Assembly: GCF_934617235.1 (NCBI RefSeq)
Contig: NZ_CAKTTZ010000016.1
Coordinates: 1-43,819 of the forward strand
Source: an uncultured Ellagibacter sp.
Lineage (GTDB): Bacteria > Actinomycetota > Coriobacteriia > Coriobacteriales > Eggerthellaceae
Length of the DNA: 43,819 nucleotides
Direction: 5' to 3'
Below the pieces are notes generated by a model. The model did not search any database, was not told the origin of the DNA, and saw only the letters and a list, made by a program, of their open reading frames with translations. Made by a program: the position numbers and the translations under genes. Positions 30,682 through 38,448 of the stretch are shown in pieces (within the stretch, counting starts at the first letter, position 1; each line of letters begins with the position of its first letter).

Positions 30682-31083
30682 ATGTTCGAACAAGATTATC
30701 TCATGCGTCTGCTCATGCAGTTCATGGAAGCGATGCGCCGCAGCATCGAGCGTGCCGACGACGGCCGCGACCCAGCGGCTGCAGCCGACATGCTCGAGAG
30801 CGCTATCGGCGACGCAACCGACCTCGACGGGTCGATGCTTCTTTCTCTTGCCCCCGAATCGATGGCATCGGTGCTTCAGGTGTCGGGCGTCGATCCGCAT
30901 GTCACTGAATACGTCGCGAACAGCTTGCAGCTCGAGTCGGAGTTCCTGCGCAGTGCGGGAAACGACGAGCTCGCAGAGGTTCGCGCGGGTCAGGCGCAAG
31001 CGCTCGCCTCGGCCTACGGGTTCGAGCTTGCCGAGGGCACTCCAGCTGAGCGGCTCGATTATCTCGAGTCGACACAGGGCTAA
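30682..31083 (+). CDS. DUF6483 family protein (unknown function)
   Basis: A 133-residue, acidic, helical protein. Its opening MFEQDYLMRLLMQFMEAMRR resembles the MFE(Q/N)DY(L/I)MR start of DUF6483 proteins of Clostridia and Coriobacteria, whose role is unknown. The remaining sequence looks like a short run of alpha-helical (TPR-like) pairs, with LQLESEFLRSAGNDELAEVR near the middle. GGGGGAGGG lies before the ATG at 30682. It is 40 bp after ruvB and probably read in the same transcript, though nothing links it to recombination. I recognise the family by its N-terminus only. Confidence 0.75.
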   Translation: MFEQDYLMRLLMQFMEAMRRSIERADDGRDPAAAADMLESAIGDATDLDGSMLLSLAPESMASVLQVSGVDPHVTEYVANSLQLESEFLRSAGNDELAEVRAGQAQALASAYGFELAEGTPAERLDYLESTQG

Positions 31084-31280
31084 GAGCACGTCGTTTCCGT
31101 TGGCATTTCCCCGCATCGCATGCTTCGGGAAAAATGGTACGAATTCCTGCGATTTCGGAACGGTTTCGCAGCGCGATAGCGTATAGTATTCATGTGCCCT
31201 CGAAGTGAGGGCGAGTGTTGCCGCCATGCAACGCGCAGAGTTACCTCCCCGGCTTAAGGGGAAGAGAAGAGGATTTTAAA

Positions 31281-31484
31281 ATGGCGGAAGGTACTGTTAA
31301 GTGGTTCAACCCGGAAAAAGGCTATGGCTTCATCTCCCAGAAGGATGGTGAAGACCTTTTCGTTCATTTTTCCGAGATCAAGATGGACGGCTTCAAGACG
31401 CTCGATGAGGGCCAGGCTGTTTCCTTCGACGTGACCACGGGTCAGAACGGCAAGCTCCAGGCAAGCAATGTGGTGAAGCTGTAA
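31281..31484 (+). CDS. csp: Cold-shock domain protein
   Basis: A 67-residue OB-fold RNA/DNA chaperone of the CspA family. RNP1 is KGYGFI (13-18) and RNP2 is LFVHF (26-30); the opening AEGTVKWFNPEKGYGFI is standard. It binds single-stranded nucleic acid and melts RNA structure. AGAGGA precedes the ATG at 31281. The 197-bp region upstream has a -10-like TATAGT at 31182-31187 and would give a leader of about 90 nt, as for many csp genes. A clear terminator follows, so it is a single-gene unit. Confidence 0.96.
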   Translation: MAEGTVKWFNPEKGYGFISQKDGEDLFVHFSEIKMDGFKTLDEGQAVSFDVTTGQNGKLQASNVVKL

Positions 31485-31510
31485 ATCCTTTTTTACATTC
31501 ATACATGCTG

Positions 31511-31540
31511 AACGGCCTCGCAAAAGCGGGGTCGTTTTTT
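31511..31540 (+). terminator. Intrinsic terminator of csp
   Basis: AACGGCCTCGC (31511-31521), AAAA loop, GCGGGGTCGTT (31526-31536) with two G-T pairs. A six-T run covers 31535-31540. Confidence 0.92.
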
Positions 31541-31703
31541 ATGCCCTGACGTTCGGTTTCTTTAAAACATAGTAATGGCAATCAAACGCTCGGTCTTTAA
31601 AGATGTTCTCGATTTTGGAATGGCTTCGTCGTACGGAATCTACCGACGATGTTTTCTCGTTGCCGTTTGGGGGATGCGCCCGCGCGAGCGTTTGCATTTC
31701 CTT

Positions 31704-31709
31704 TACAAT
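31704..31709 (+). promoter_or_regulatory. -10 element of the AGCS gene, possibly leaderless
   Basis: TACAAT ends only 11 bases before the start codon at 31721, and no Shine-Dalgarno motif lies between. Transcription would begin at or within five bases of the ATG. No good -35 is visible. Confidence 0.4.
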
Positions 31710-31720
31710 ACCAACCCACT

Positions 31721-33148
31721 ATGATTGAAATCTTGAACACCATTGACTCAGTCGTGTGGGGGCCCGCCATGATTGCGCTCCTGCTCGGCACCCATATCTT
31801 CCTCACCGTTCGCACGGGCTTCATCCAGCGCAAGCTGCCCCAGGCGCTTCGTATGTCGTGGGGCGGCGGCACCTCGAAGGGCGAGGGCGATATCTCCAAC
31901 TTCGGCGCGCTTGCGACGGCGCTTGCCGCGACCATCGGTACGGGCTCCATCGTCGGCGTTGCCACGGCTATCCTGGCAGGTGGCCCTGGCGCCGTCTTCT
32001 GGATGTGGATCACCGGCGTGTTCGGCATGGCCACGAAGTACGTGGAAGTCTACGCCTCGGTGCGCTACCGCGTGCGCGACCATGCGGGCAACATGCTTGG
32101 CGGCGCCATGTACGTGTGGGAGCGCGCCTTCACGCGTAAAGACGGCACGCGCCCCTGGTGGGCGAAGCTTGGCGGCATCGCGTTCGCCGCGTTCGCCGTC
32201 GTCGCGACCATCGGCACGGGCTCGGCGGTACAGGCGACGTCCATGACCGGCATCATCACATCCTCGATTCCCGGCATCCCCGAATGGGCGGTCGGCATCG
32301 CCATCGTCGTGTTAGTGGGCATCGTCATCTTCGGTGGCGTGCAGTCCATCTCCCATGTTTGCGAGAAGCTCGTCCCCGTCATGGCGGTCGCCTACGCGGG
32401 CGGCTGTATCGTGATCCTGCTGATGAACGCGCCCGTTCTCGGCAGCGCCATCGGCCTCATCTTCGAGTGCGCCTTCACTCCGAAGGCGGCGTTCGGCGGT
32501 GCAGTCGGTTCCGGGCTTTTGATGGCGTTGCAGTTCGGTTGCGCCCGCGGCCTGTTCTCCAACGAGTCAGGCCTCGGCTCCGCCCCCATCATCGCGGCTG
32601 CCGCCAAGACGAAAAACCCTGCCGAGCAGGCGCTCATCGCTATGACCGGCACCTTCTGGTCCACGGTTGTCATCTGTGCGCTCACGGGCATCGTGTTAGT
32701 TTCGACGATGATCGCGCACCCCGAAATCCAGGCGGAGGTGCTCGCCGACCCGACGTTCTACACCGGCGCGCAGCTCGCTTCCACCGCCTTCGCCACCATT
32801 CCCTATGTTGGGACGCCGATCCTCGTCATCGGCATGGTGTCGTTCTCGTATTCCACGATTCTCGGCTGGTCGTATTACGGCAACCGCTGCGCCGCCTACC
32901 TGTTCGGCAAGCGCGCCATCCTGCCGTACCACATTGTGTACGTTCTCGTGGCGTTCCTCGGCGCGATCGGCGTGGGCAACGTGGTGTGGACCATTTCCGA
33001 CATCGGCAATGCGCTCATGGCCATCCCCAACATCATCGCCATCTTGCTGCTTTCGGGGCTGATTTGCCGCGAGACGAAGCATTATGTCTACGACGGCAAC
33101 ATCGAGGAGGAAGACACGCGGGAAATCCCGATGATTGCCTCGAAATAG
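31721..33148 (+). CDS. Alanine:cation symporter, AGCS family
   Basis: A 475-residue carrier with about ten or eleven membrane helices that imports alanine or glycine with Na+ or H+. The AGCS hallmarks are seen: WGPAMIALLLGTHIFLTVRTG, NFGALATALAATIGTGSIVG, CARGLFSNESGLGSAPI and the late GWSYYGNRC motif. The N-terminus MIEILNTIDSVVWGP begins at 31721; 24 upstream open codons to 31649 are not conserved. The start lacks a ribosome site and may be leaderless. It stands alone, with a hairpin GGGCGC/GCGCCC (33183-33200) after it. Confidence 0.93.
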   Translation: MIEILNTIDSVVWGPAMIALLLGTHIFLTVRTGFIQRKLPQALRMSWGGGTSKGEGDISNFGALATALAATIGTGSIVGVATAILAGGPGAVFWMWITGVFGMATKYVEVYASVRYRVRDHAGNMLGGAMYVWERAFTRKDGTRPWWAKLGGIAFAAFAVVATIGTGSAVQATSMTGIITSSIPGIPEWAVGIAIVVLVGIVIFGGVQSISHVCEKLVPVMAVAYAGGCIVILLMNAPVLGSAIGLIFECAFTPKAAFGGAVGSGLLMALQFGCARGLFSNESGLGSAPIIAAAAKTKNPAEQALIAMTGTFWSTVVICALTGIVLVSTMIAHPEIQAEVLADPTFYTGAQLASTAFATIPYVGTPILVIGMVSFSYSTILGWSYYGNRCAAYLFGKRAILPYHIVYVLVAFLGAIGVGNVVWTISDIGNALMAIPNIIAILLLSGLICRETKHYVYDGNIEEEDTREIPMIASK

Positions 33149-33182
33149 GCGCGGCCAGATGCGCGTTGACAGCTTTCCCTGG

Positions 33183-33210
33183 GGGCGCCGTCGTGCGCCC
33201 TTGTTGTTTG
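33183..33210 (+). terminator. Terminator after the AGCS gene
   Basis: GGGCGC (33183-33188), loop CGTCGT, GCGCCC (33195-33200), then TTGTTGTTTG. The stem is only 6 pairs. Confidence 0.6.
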
Positions 33211-33267
33211 CAAGGCGAAGGGAAGTCGGCGGAAAGCGACGCCTCGCATCGCCTATACTCTTACATC

Positions 33268-34704
33268 ATGAAAAAGATTGCCATCATAGGAGGCGGCGCG
33301 GCCGGTTTGGCTGCAGCTATCGCCGCCGGAAACGAACTTGCGCGGCTCGGTGCAGCGGGCGAGTGCGAAATCGTGCTCTTCGAGGCCGACCCCGAGCGCG
33401 TCGGCCGCTCGATTCTTGCGACAGGGAACGGCCGCTGCAATTTCTCGAACGCCCACATCGACCCAGCTTGTTATCGCAACGCCGCCTTTGTAGAAGCCGC
33501 GTTGCGCTCGCTTGCGAGCCTTTCGAAAGCTTCTGGGCGGGGGAGCGCTCAATCTGCGGGTGCCCTCGAGGTGCCTTGTCGGGGGAGCGCTCAACTTGCG
33601 GGCGCCCCCAAAGCGCCCAGTCAGGCGAGCACGCAATCTTTAGGAGCCTATGAAATTCCCGTGCGGGAAGGCGTCCATTTCGCGAGCGCCTACGAAGCGC
33701 CCGTGCAGCGATTCTTCTCTAGCTTGGGCCTTATATGGCGCGAGGAGGGCGAGGGTCGTATGTACCCGGCCGCCAACAAGGCGTCGTCGGTGCTCGATGT
33801 GCTGCGCGCAGCCCTCGATGTGTCGGGCGCGCGTGTGGAATTCGGGAAAACCCTTCGCGCAATCGAGGCTCCTGCGAGAGGGAAGAGCCGCTTTCACCTG
33901 CGATTTTCCGACGGATCGATCGCTCATGCCGAAAAGGTCGTCCTTGCTGTCGGCGGGCGCGGCATGAGCGCCGTTGAGATGCCCTCCGCGATCCCGTGCG
34001 AACCGATGCGGCCGGTCTTGGGGCCGCTTGCTACCGACTCGCGCATCACGCGCCAGCTGAACAACATTCGCGTGAAGTGCGCCGTCTCGCTCGAACGCTC
34101 GGGAAGCCTTGTTGCGCGGGAGGAAGGCGAGCTTTTGTTCCGCGACTACGGCGTGTCGGGCGTGTGCGTGTTCAACCTGTCGCGGGCGGCTCGCGAGGGG
34201 GACGTGCTCTCGATTGATTTTCTGCCGCAGATGTCTGACTCCGACCGCGATGCGTGGTTGCTCGCGCGGCGCAAGCATCTGTCGACGCGCTTTGGTGAGA
34301 ACGGCCAGATCGCTGCCGAGGACGTGCTGCGCGGCGCGATGCTTCCCCAGGTGGCGCAGGTGCTTTGCAAGTGCGCGTCAATCGACCCCGCGCGGCCGCT
34401 TTCCAAGAAGGATGCGCTTGCGCTCTCGCGCGTCATCGGGGGGTTGCGCCTTGCAGTTCGTGGCATCGGCGACGCGAAGCAATGCCAGGTCTCGCGCGGC
34501 GGGCTTCTGGTTGCGGCATTCGACCCGCAAACTATGGAGGCGCCCGTGCTGCCGGGGTTGTTCGCTGTCGGCGAGGCGCTCGACGTGGACGCTCCCTGCG
34601 GAGGCTACAACTTGCATTGGGCATGGGCATCGGGCCTGCTCGCGGGTGCGTCGGCTGCTTGCGGCGTCGTTGTGTCCGCCGATGGGGAAGGGGAAGGCGA
34701 ATGA
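33268..34704 (+). CDS. HI0933/BaiN-type FAD-dependent oxidoreductase with inserted tandem repeats
   Basis: A 478-residue flavoprotein of the HI0933/YhiN/BaiN group. It begins with the FAD Rossmann motif IAIIGGGAAGLAAAIAAG, then the family motif SILATGNGRCNFSNAHID. The FAD-binding end reads LPGLFAVGEALDVDAPCGGYN, then LHWAWASGLLAG. BaiN of Clostridium scindens is linked to bile-acid dehydroxylation, but most relatives are uncharacterised, so the substrate is open. Residues 91-146 are four 14-residue repeats (DNA 33538-33705) inside the FAD domain, a clear expansion. There is no ribosome site: a -10-like TATACT at 33254-33259 ends 8 bases before the ATG, so the mRNA may be leaderless. The stop overlaps the next start (ATGA). 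Confidence 0.88.
   Translation: MKKIAIIGGGAAGLAAAIAAGNELARLGAAGECEIVLFEADPERVGRSILATGNGRCNFSNAHIDPACYRNAAFVEAALRSLASLSKASGRGSAQSAGALEVPCRGSAQLAGAPKAPSQASTQSLGAYEIPVREGVHFASAYEAPVQRFFSSLGLIWREEGEGRMYPAANKASSVLDVLRAALDVSGARVEFGKTLRAIEAPARGKSRFHLRFSDGSIAHAEKVVLAVGGRGMSAVEMPSAIPCEPMRPVLGPLATDSRITRQLNNIRVKCAVSLERSGSLVAREEGELLFRDYGVSGVCVFNLSRAAREGDVLSIDFLPQMSDSDRDAWLLARRKHLSTRFGENGQIAAEDVLRGAMLPQVAQVLCKCASIDPARPLSKKDALALSRVIGGLRLAVRGIGDAKQCQVSRGGLLVAAFDPQTMEAPVLPGLFAVGEALDVDAPCGGYNLHWAWASGLLAGASAACGVVVSADGEGEGE
33538..33705 (+). repeat. Four 42-bp in-frame tandem repeats in the BaiN-type gene
   Basis: The units start at 33538, 33580, 33622 and 33664. They encode RGSAQSAGALEVPC, RGSAQLAGAPKAPS, QASTQSLGAYEIPV and REGVHFASAYEAPV. 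Units 1 and 2 are closest; unit 4 runs straight into conserved sequence (QRFFSSLGL) and is probably the ancestral one from which the others were copied. Confidence 0.9.
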
Positions 34705-37241
34705 GCTCGAAGGACACTCGCGGCGGCAAGGGCGCGAACGCTGGCAAGAGGGATGACGGCGGCAAAAGGGCGAGCGACAAGAAGTCGAACAATAAGGGCG
34801 CGAACGGCAAGAAAACGAGCGACAAGAGGGCGGACGGCGTCAAGATGTCGGGCGGCAAGGGCGCTGGCGGCAAGGGCGCGAACGCTGGCAAGAACGCGAG
34901 CGGTCGGTCTTATCGCGGGGGGAAGGCCAGCTCGCACGCCTCTTCCCGTTCTCGCGACGGCAGAGCGTCGCATCGTGGCGCCACCTTCGATACGAGCGCG
35001 CTTGAAGGCGTGGACATAATCGAGGTGTCGAACGTTGCGCTTCCGCTCGATGCGGGGCTGGAGAGCCTCGCGAGTGAGGCAAATCACCCGACCCCCGTCT
35101 CAACCCCTGCTCCACTTTCGACCGGGGCAACTCACCCGATTCCTGTCCCGCCTGCATGTGAGACCTCGGTCTCGCGTGAGACAAACCTCGCTCGTGCCGC
35201 AGTTGCCTCCGCGCTCGGGGTCGCGCCGCAGGATATTGTCTCGTTTTCCCTGGTGAAACGCAGCGTTGATGCGCGGAAGAAGTCCAATGTGCACTTCAAC
35301 GCCACCTACGCCGTCCGCCTTGCTCAAGGTGTGGCCCACGACGCGCTGGCCCCCGCTCGCGGGGTGAACGTCCGCGCATACGATCCGCCCGCACCGCTTG
35401 CAATTCCCGACCTTCGATCGCATGCGGCGTCGTCTGACGGTCGCATCGTCGTCGCGGGCACGGGGCCTGCGGGCCTTTTCTGCGCGCTTTATCTGGCTGA
35501 AGCGGGTCTGCGCCCGCTCGTGGTCGAGCGTGGTGCGGCGGTCGACGAGCGCACGGCGGCTATCGAGTCCTTCAACGCGGGCGGTGCGCTTGACGTGGCG
35601 GCGAACGTGCAGTTCGGGGAAGGTGGCGCTGGCACGTTTTCCGACGGCAAGCTGACCACGGGCACGAAAAGCTCTCATATCCGCCATGTCCTCGAGGCGT
35701 TCGTCCAGGCGGGCGCGCCTGATGAGATCCTTTGGCAGGCGAAGCCCCATATCGGTACCGACAAGCTGCCCGCCGTCGTGAAAAACATTCGAGAGTGCAT
35801 CATCGCCGCAGGTGGCGAGGTGCGTTTCCTCACGCGTCTTGCCGATATCGAGCTGTCGGGTGGCGCGGTTCGCTCGGTCGTGCTGGAGGATTCTCGCACG
35901 GGCGCGCGCGAAGTGGTCGAAGCCTCGCGTGTCGTCGTCGCGTGCGGGCACTCGGCGCGCGATGTATTCGAGCTTGCCCGAGATCGAGGGTTCGCGCTCG
36001 AGCGCAAGCCCTTCTCGATGGGCGTTCGCATCGAGCATCCGCAGTCGCTCATCAACCACGCGCAATACGGTGCTGCGGCGAAACACGCGGCGCTCGGTGC
36101 CGCCGACTACAAGATGGCGGTTCGCGTGCCTGCCCTCGTGTCTTCCCGCGCGGATGCTGCAAGCAAGGGTGGCGTCGCAGGGGCGGATGATCCCGCGTGC
36201 GCCGATTCCACTGCAAGGACGGATGATCCCGCGCGTGCCGATGATGTCGCAAGCGCGAACGTTGCCCGTCCCAACGCCGCTGTTGATGGGGGCGGAATCC
36301 TGTCGCGCAGCGGTGCCGTTTCTCGCTCGGGTGCGGCACATGGCGAGAATGCCGCTGCAAGCGAGAACGCGCCCCGTGGCGTGTACACTTTCTGCATGTG
36401 CCCAGGTGGGGAAGTTGTCGCGGCGGCAAGCGAAGAAGGCGGCGTCGTGGTGAACGGCATGAGCCGTTTCGCGCGCGATGGCGAGAACTCGAACAGCGCG
36501 CTGCTCGCCGACGTGCGGCCCGACGACCTGCCGGGGGACGACGTTATGGAAGGCGTTTGCTTGCAGCGTGAGGTCGAGCGTGCGGCTTTCGAGCTTGCTC
36601 GCCGCAATGGTGGGGCGCCCTATGCCGCGCCCGCGCAGACGGTGGGGGATTTCCTTTCGGCCGCCGCGCATTCGAGTGAGCGGCCCGAAGGCGAGCAGCC
36701 GCGTGGCGCCGCCGCGGCCGAGGTTGAGGCTCGCTGCCGCACTGCCGCGTCCGAGCCTCATCGTCCCGCGGTCTCGCCCGAGGCTCACCGCCGTACGGCC
36801 GCATCCGAGTCGCATAACTACACGGCGGGGCTCGAAGCTCGTCGTCACACGGGCGCGCCTGTGCGGCATGGCCGCGCGGTCGTGCACCCGAGTTACCCTC
36901 GCGGTGTCGTCTGGTGCGATTTGCACGAATGCCTTCCCGAATTCATCTGCGACGCGCTTGCGAAGGGTTTGCCGTTGCTCGATGCGAAGCTGCATGGGTT
37001 CGCCGATCCCGGCGCCGTTCTCACCGGTCCTGAAACGCGCAGCTCAAGCCCCATCCGTATGGTTCGCGGGAAGAACTTTCAGGTGCGACTGGCAGGCGAT
37101 TTGCTCGCCCTGGAAGAGAACCCGAGGACTCGCGTCTATCCGTGCGGCGAAGGCGCGGGTTATGCGGGCGGTATCATGAGCGCCGCCGTCGACGGTCTGC
37201 GCGTAGCCGAGGCCATTGCGGCCGAGTTCTCTTCCCGCTAG
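34701..37241 (+). CDS. COG2509-type FAD-dependent dehydrogenase, greatly enlarged by low-complexity insertions
   Basis: 846 residues, where relatives have about 450-560. Residues 1-90 are a Lys/Gly/Asn/Ser-rich basic tail, about 125-155 is a Pro/Thr repeat, then the family core starts (LARAAVASALGVAPQDI). The FAD motif VAGTGPAGLFCALYLAEAGL begins near 251, followed by FNAGGALDVAANVQFGEGGA and KPHIGTDKLPAVVKNI. Insertions sit at about 480-557 (Ala/Asp-rich, 12-residue repeats) and 657-730 (three 18-residue repeats). The end is conserved (YPCGEGAGYAGGIMSAAVDG). The insertions are in frame and leave the flanking motifs intact, so the enzyme is probably active. The start overlaps the previous stop. 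Substrate unknown. Confidence 0.85.
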   Translation: MSSKDTRGGKGANAGKRDDGGKRASDKKSNNKGANGKKTSDKRADGVKMSGGKGAGGKGANAGKNASGRSYRGGKASSHASSRSRDGRASHRGATFDTSALEGVDIIEVSNVALPLDAGLESLASEANHPTPVSTPAPLSTGATHPIPVPPACETSVSRETNLARAAVASALGVAPQDIVSFSLVKRSVDARKKSNVHFNATYAVRLAQGVAHDALAPARGVNVRAYDPPAPLAIPDLRSHAASSDGRIVVAGTGPAGLFCALYLAEAGLRPLVVERGAAVDERTAAIESFNAGGALDVAANVQFGEGGAGTFSDGKLTTGTKSSHIRHVLEAFVQAGAPDEILWQAKPHIGTDKLPAVVKNIRECIIAAGGEVRFLTRLADIELSGGAVRSVVLEDSRTGAREVVEASRVVVACGHSARDVFELARDRGFALERKPFSMGVRIEHPQSLINHAQYGAAAKHAALGAADYKMAVRVPALVSSRADAASKGGVAGADDPACADSTARTDDPARADDVASANVARPNAAVDGGGILSRSGAVSRSGAAHGENAAASENAPRGVYTFCMCPGGEVVAAASEEGGVVVNGMSRFARDGENSNSALLADVRPDDLPGDDVMEGVCLQREVERAAFELARRNGGAPYAAPAQTVGDFLSAAAHSSERPEGEQPRGAAAAEVEARCRTAASEPHRPAVSPEAHRRTAASESHNYTAGLEARRHTGAPVRHGRAVVHPSYPRGVVWCDLHECLPEFICDALAKGLPLLDAKLHGFADPGAVLTGPETRSSSPIRMVRGKNFQVRLAGDLLALEENPRTRVYPCGEGAGYAGGIMSAAVDGLRVAEAIAAEFSSR
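34722..34893 (+). repeat. Duplicated 28-bp segment in the basic tail of the COG2509-type gene
   Basis: An exact 28-bp sequence occurs at 34722-34749 and 34866-34893, 144 bp (48 codons) apart. Both copies encode GGKGANAGK. The whole stretch is made of short GGCAAG/GCGAAC blocks and is a likely site of slippage. Confidence 0.85.
36726..36887 (+). repeat. Three 54-bp in-frame tandem repeats in the COG2509-type gene
   Basis: Units at 36726-36779, 36780-36833 and 36834-36887 encode EARCRTAASEPHRPAVSP, EAHRRTAASESHNYTAGL and EARRHTGAPVRHGRAVVH. A separate 36-bp repeat lies in the other insertion (about 36182-36253: ADDPACADSTAR, TDDPARADDVAS). Confidence 0.88.
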
Positions 37242-37339
37242 AGCGTCCGCTGACACAGGTCACGATTCCGCCCGCGCTCGCTGCCACCCATGCATGCCCG
37301 GCGCTGCGTTCGCCCTGATTTGCCCGCCGTCTGTTGACC

Positions 37340-37533
37340 CTCTTCTTCTCGAAAATCGGGGCCTCGTGGACAGAATTCGTCGATATGCGAGGAGTTATAC
37401 GAGGGTAACTCAATGTCGATTTTTCTGAGCTGGGAAAACGCGCGTGGCGAGTCCACCCATCCCTTCTTCCGTCTCTGGATGGCTCACATATCGACGATTT
37501 TTGTCCACGACGTGCCGATTTCGAGGAAGAAGG
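37340..37533. repeat. Long-inverted-repeat element 2 (about 194 bp)
   Basis: Arms of about 50 bp (37340-37391 and 37484-37533) are inverted copies at roughly 80% identity, sharing TCGTGGACA and TCGTCGATATG. Inside is a perfect small hairpin, GAGTTA (37392-37397)/TAACTC (37406-37411). The size matches element 1 at 19489-19677. There is no transposase and no clear target duplication. It occupies the gene-free stretch 37242-37761 together with the C-rich tract. Confidence 0.7.
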
Positions 37534-37565
37534 TGAATTCGAGAAAGAAATGTGGGAAGAACTGC

Positions 37566-37672
37566 CTCCGCCCGCCCCCGCGCCCGCCCGCCGCCCGCCG
37601 CCCGCCGCCCGCTGTCCCGCCCCCCGCGCCCGTCCTCGCGCCGGCCGCCCGCGCACGCCCGCCGCCTACCCT
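37566..37672. other. C-rich low-complexity tract (G-quadruplex or Rho-site candidate)
   Basis: About 105 bp is dominated by CCCG and CCG units on the plus strand, with at least eight C-runs of three or more separated by 1-4 bases. The minus strand therefore meets the usual G-quadruplex pattern. As plus-strand RNA it is C-rich, as Rho entry sites are. It lies 90 bases before tsaC. An open frame through it is Pro/Arg/Ala repeats and not credible as a gene. Confidence 0.6.
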
Positions 37673-37761
37673 CGCGCCAACCCGCGAGTGCTACAATTCA
37701 TGACATGTCGCCGCGCACATCATGCGCACGGCAAACGACGAGTGCTTGAAAAGGTGGTTCC

Positions 37762-38370
37762 ATGGCGCGTCTTTCCGATTCGATTGCGGTTACGGCTTCT
37801 GCCCTCAAAAAGGGCAAGCCGGCGATTTTCCCTACAGAAACGGTGTATGGTCTGGGCGTTTCAATCCGCCATGCCGCTTCCCCCGACATCCTCTACGACC
37901 TGAAGCGCCGCACCCGGAAAAAGCCCATCTCGTGGCTCGTTTCCCAGCAAGATGACCTCGCTCGCTTCGGCCGCTGCGTCCCCGAGTTCGCCTTCGTGCT
38001 CGCTCGAACGTTTTGGCCGGGTCCCCTCACGCTGATTGTGAAGGCGTCGGACGAGGTTCCCGAAGCGTTCCGCTCGAATGCTGGCACCATCGGCCTTCGC
38101 ATGCCGAACAACGCCTGCGCGCTCGAGCTGATCGACGCGGTGGGGTGTCCCCTCGCGACGACCTCGGCAAACGTGTCGGGAAAGCGCCCCGCAGGAGCCT
38201 TCGACGAGCTCGACGCCGGCATTTGTTCCCAGGTTTCGGCGGTGCTCTCGGATGGGGAAGACGGCAGCAAGAGCGGCGTCGCGTCAACGGTCGTCGATTG
38301 CACGCAGGACCATCCCGTTATCATGCGCGAGGGCGCCATCACTATTGCGGACATCAAGTCCCTTTCATAG
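37762..38370 (+). CDS. tsaC: L-threonylcarbamoyladenylate synthase (TsaC/YrdC/Sua5 family)
   Basis: A 202-residue YrdC-fold enzyme that makes threonylcarbamoyl-AMP from threonine, bicarbonate and ATP, the first step of the t6A37 tRNA modification. Seen are the opening helix and GKPAIFPTETVYGLG, the basic nucleotide-binding motif KRRTRKKPISWLV, FWPGPLTLI and LATTSANVSGK. The C-terminal Sua5 domain of longer homologues is absent, so it is the short TsaC form. AAGGTGG lies five bases before the ATG. The Bacillus orthologue ywlC is in the same neighbourhood as rpiB, glyA and upp, as here. Confidence 0.95.
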   Translation: MARLSDSIAVTASALKKGKPAIFPTETVYGLGVSIRHAASPDILYDLKRRTRKKPISWLVSQQDDLARFGRCVPEFAFVLARTFWPGPLTLIVKASDEVPEAFRSNAGTIGLRMPNNACALELIDAVGCPLATTSANVSGKRPAGAFDELDAGICSQVSAVLSDGEDGSKSGVASTVVDCTQDHPVIMREGAITIADIKSLS

Positions 38371-38448
38371 GGTTGGCTGCCCGCGCGGCGCGGTAAGTCG
38401 CTATACTGATGCAGGACAGGGAAATCGCTTCAACACAAGGGGGATCTC

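Noticed and set aside
32158..34704. An 848-codon plus frame joining antiframe sequence of the AGCS gene to the BaiN-type gene.
   Set aside because: Its first 370 codons read the AGCS gene in the wrong frame; the real gene starts at 33268.
37413..37703. A 96-codon Pro/Arg-rich frame before tsaC.
   Set aside because: It runs through the long inverted repeat and the C-rich tract; the composition follows the DNA repeat, and no start signal is present.
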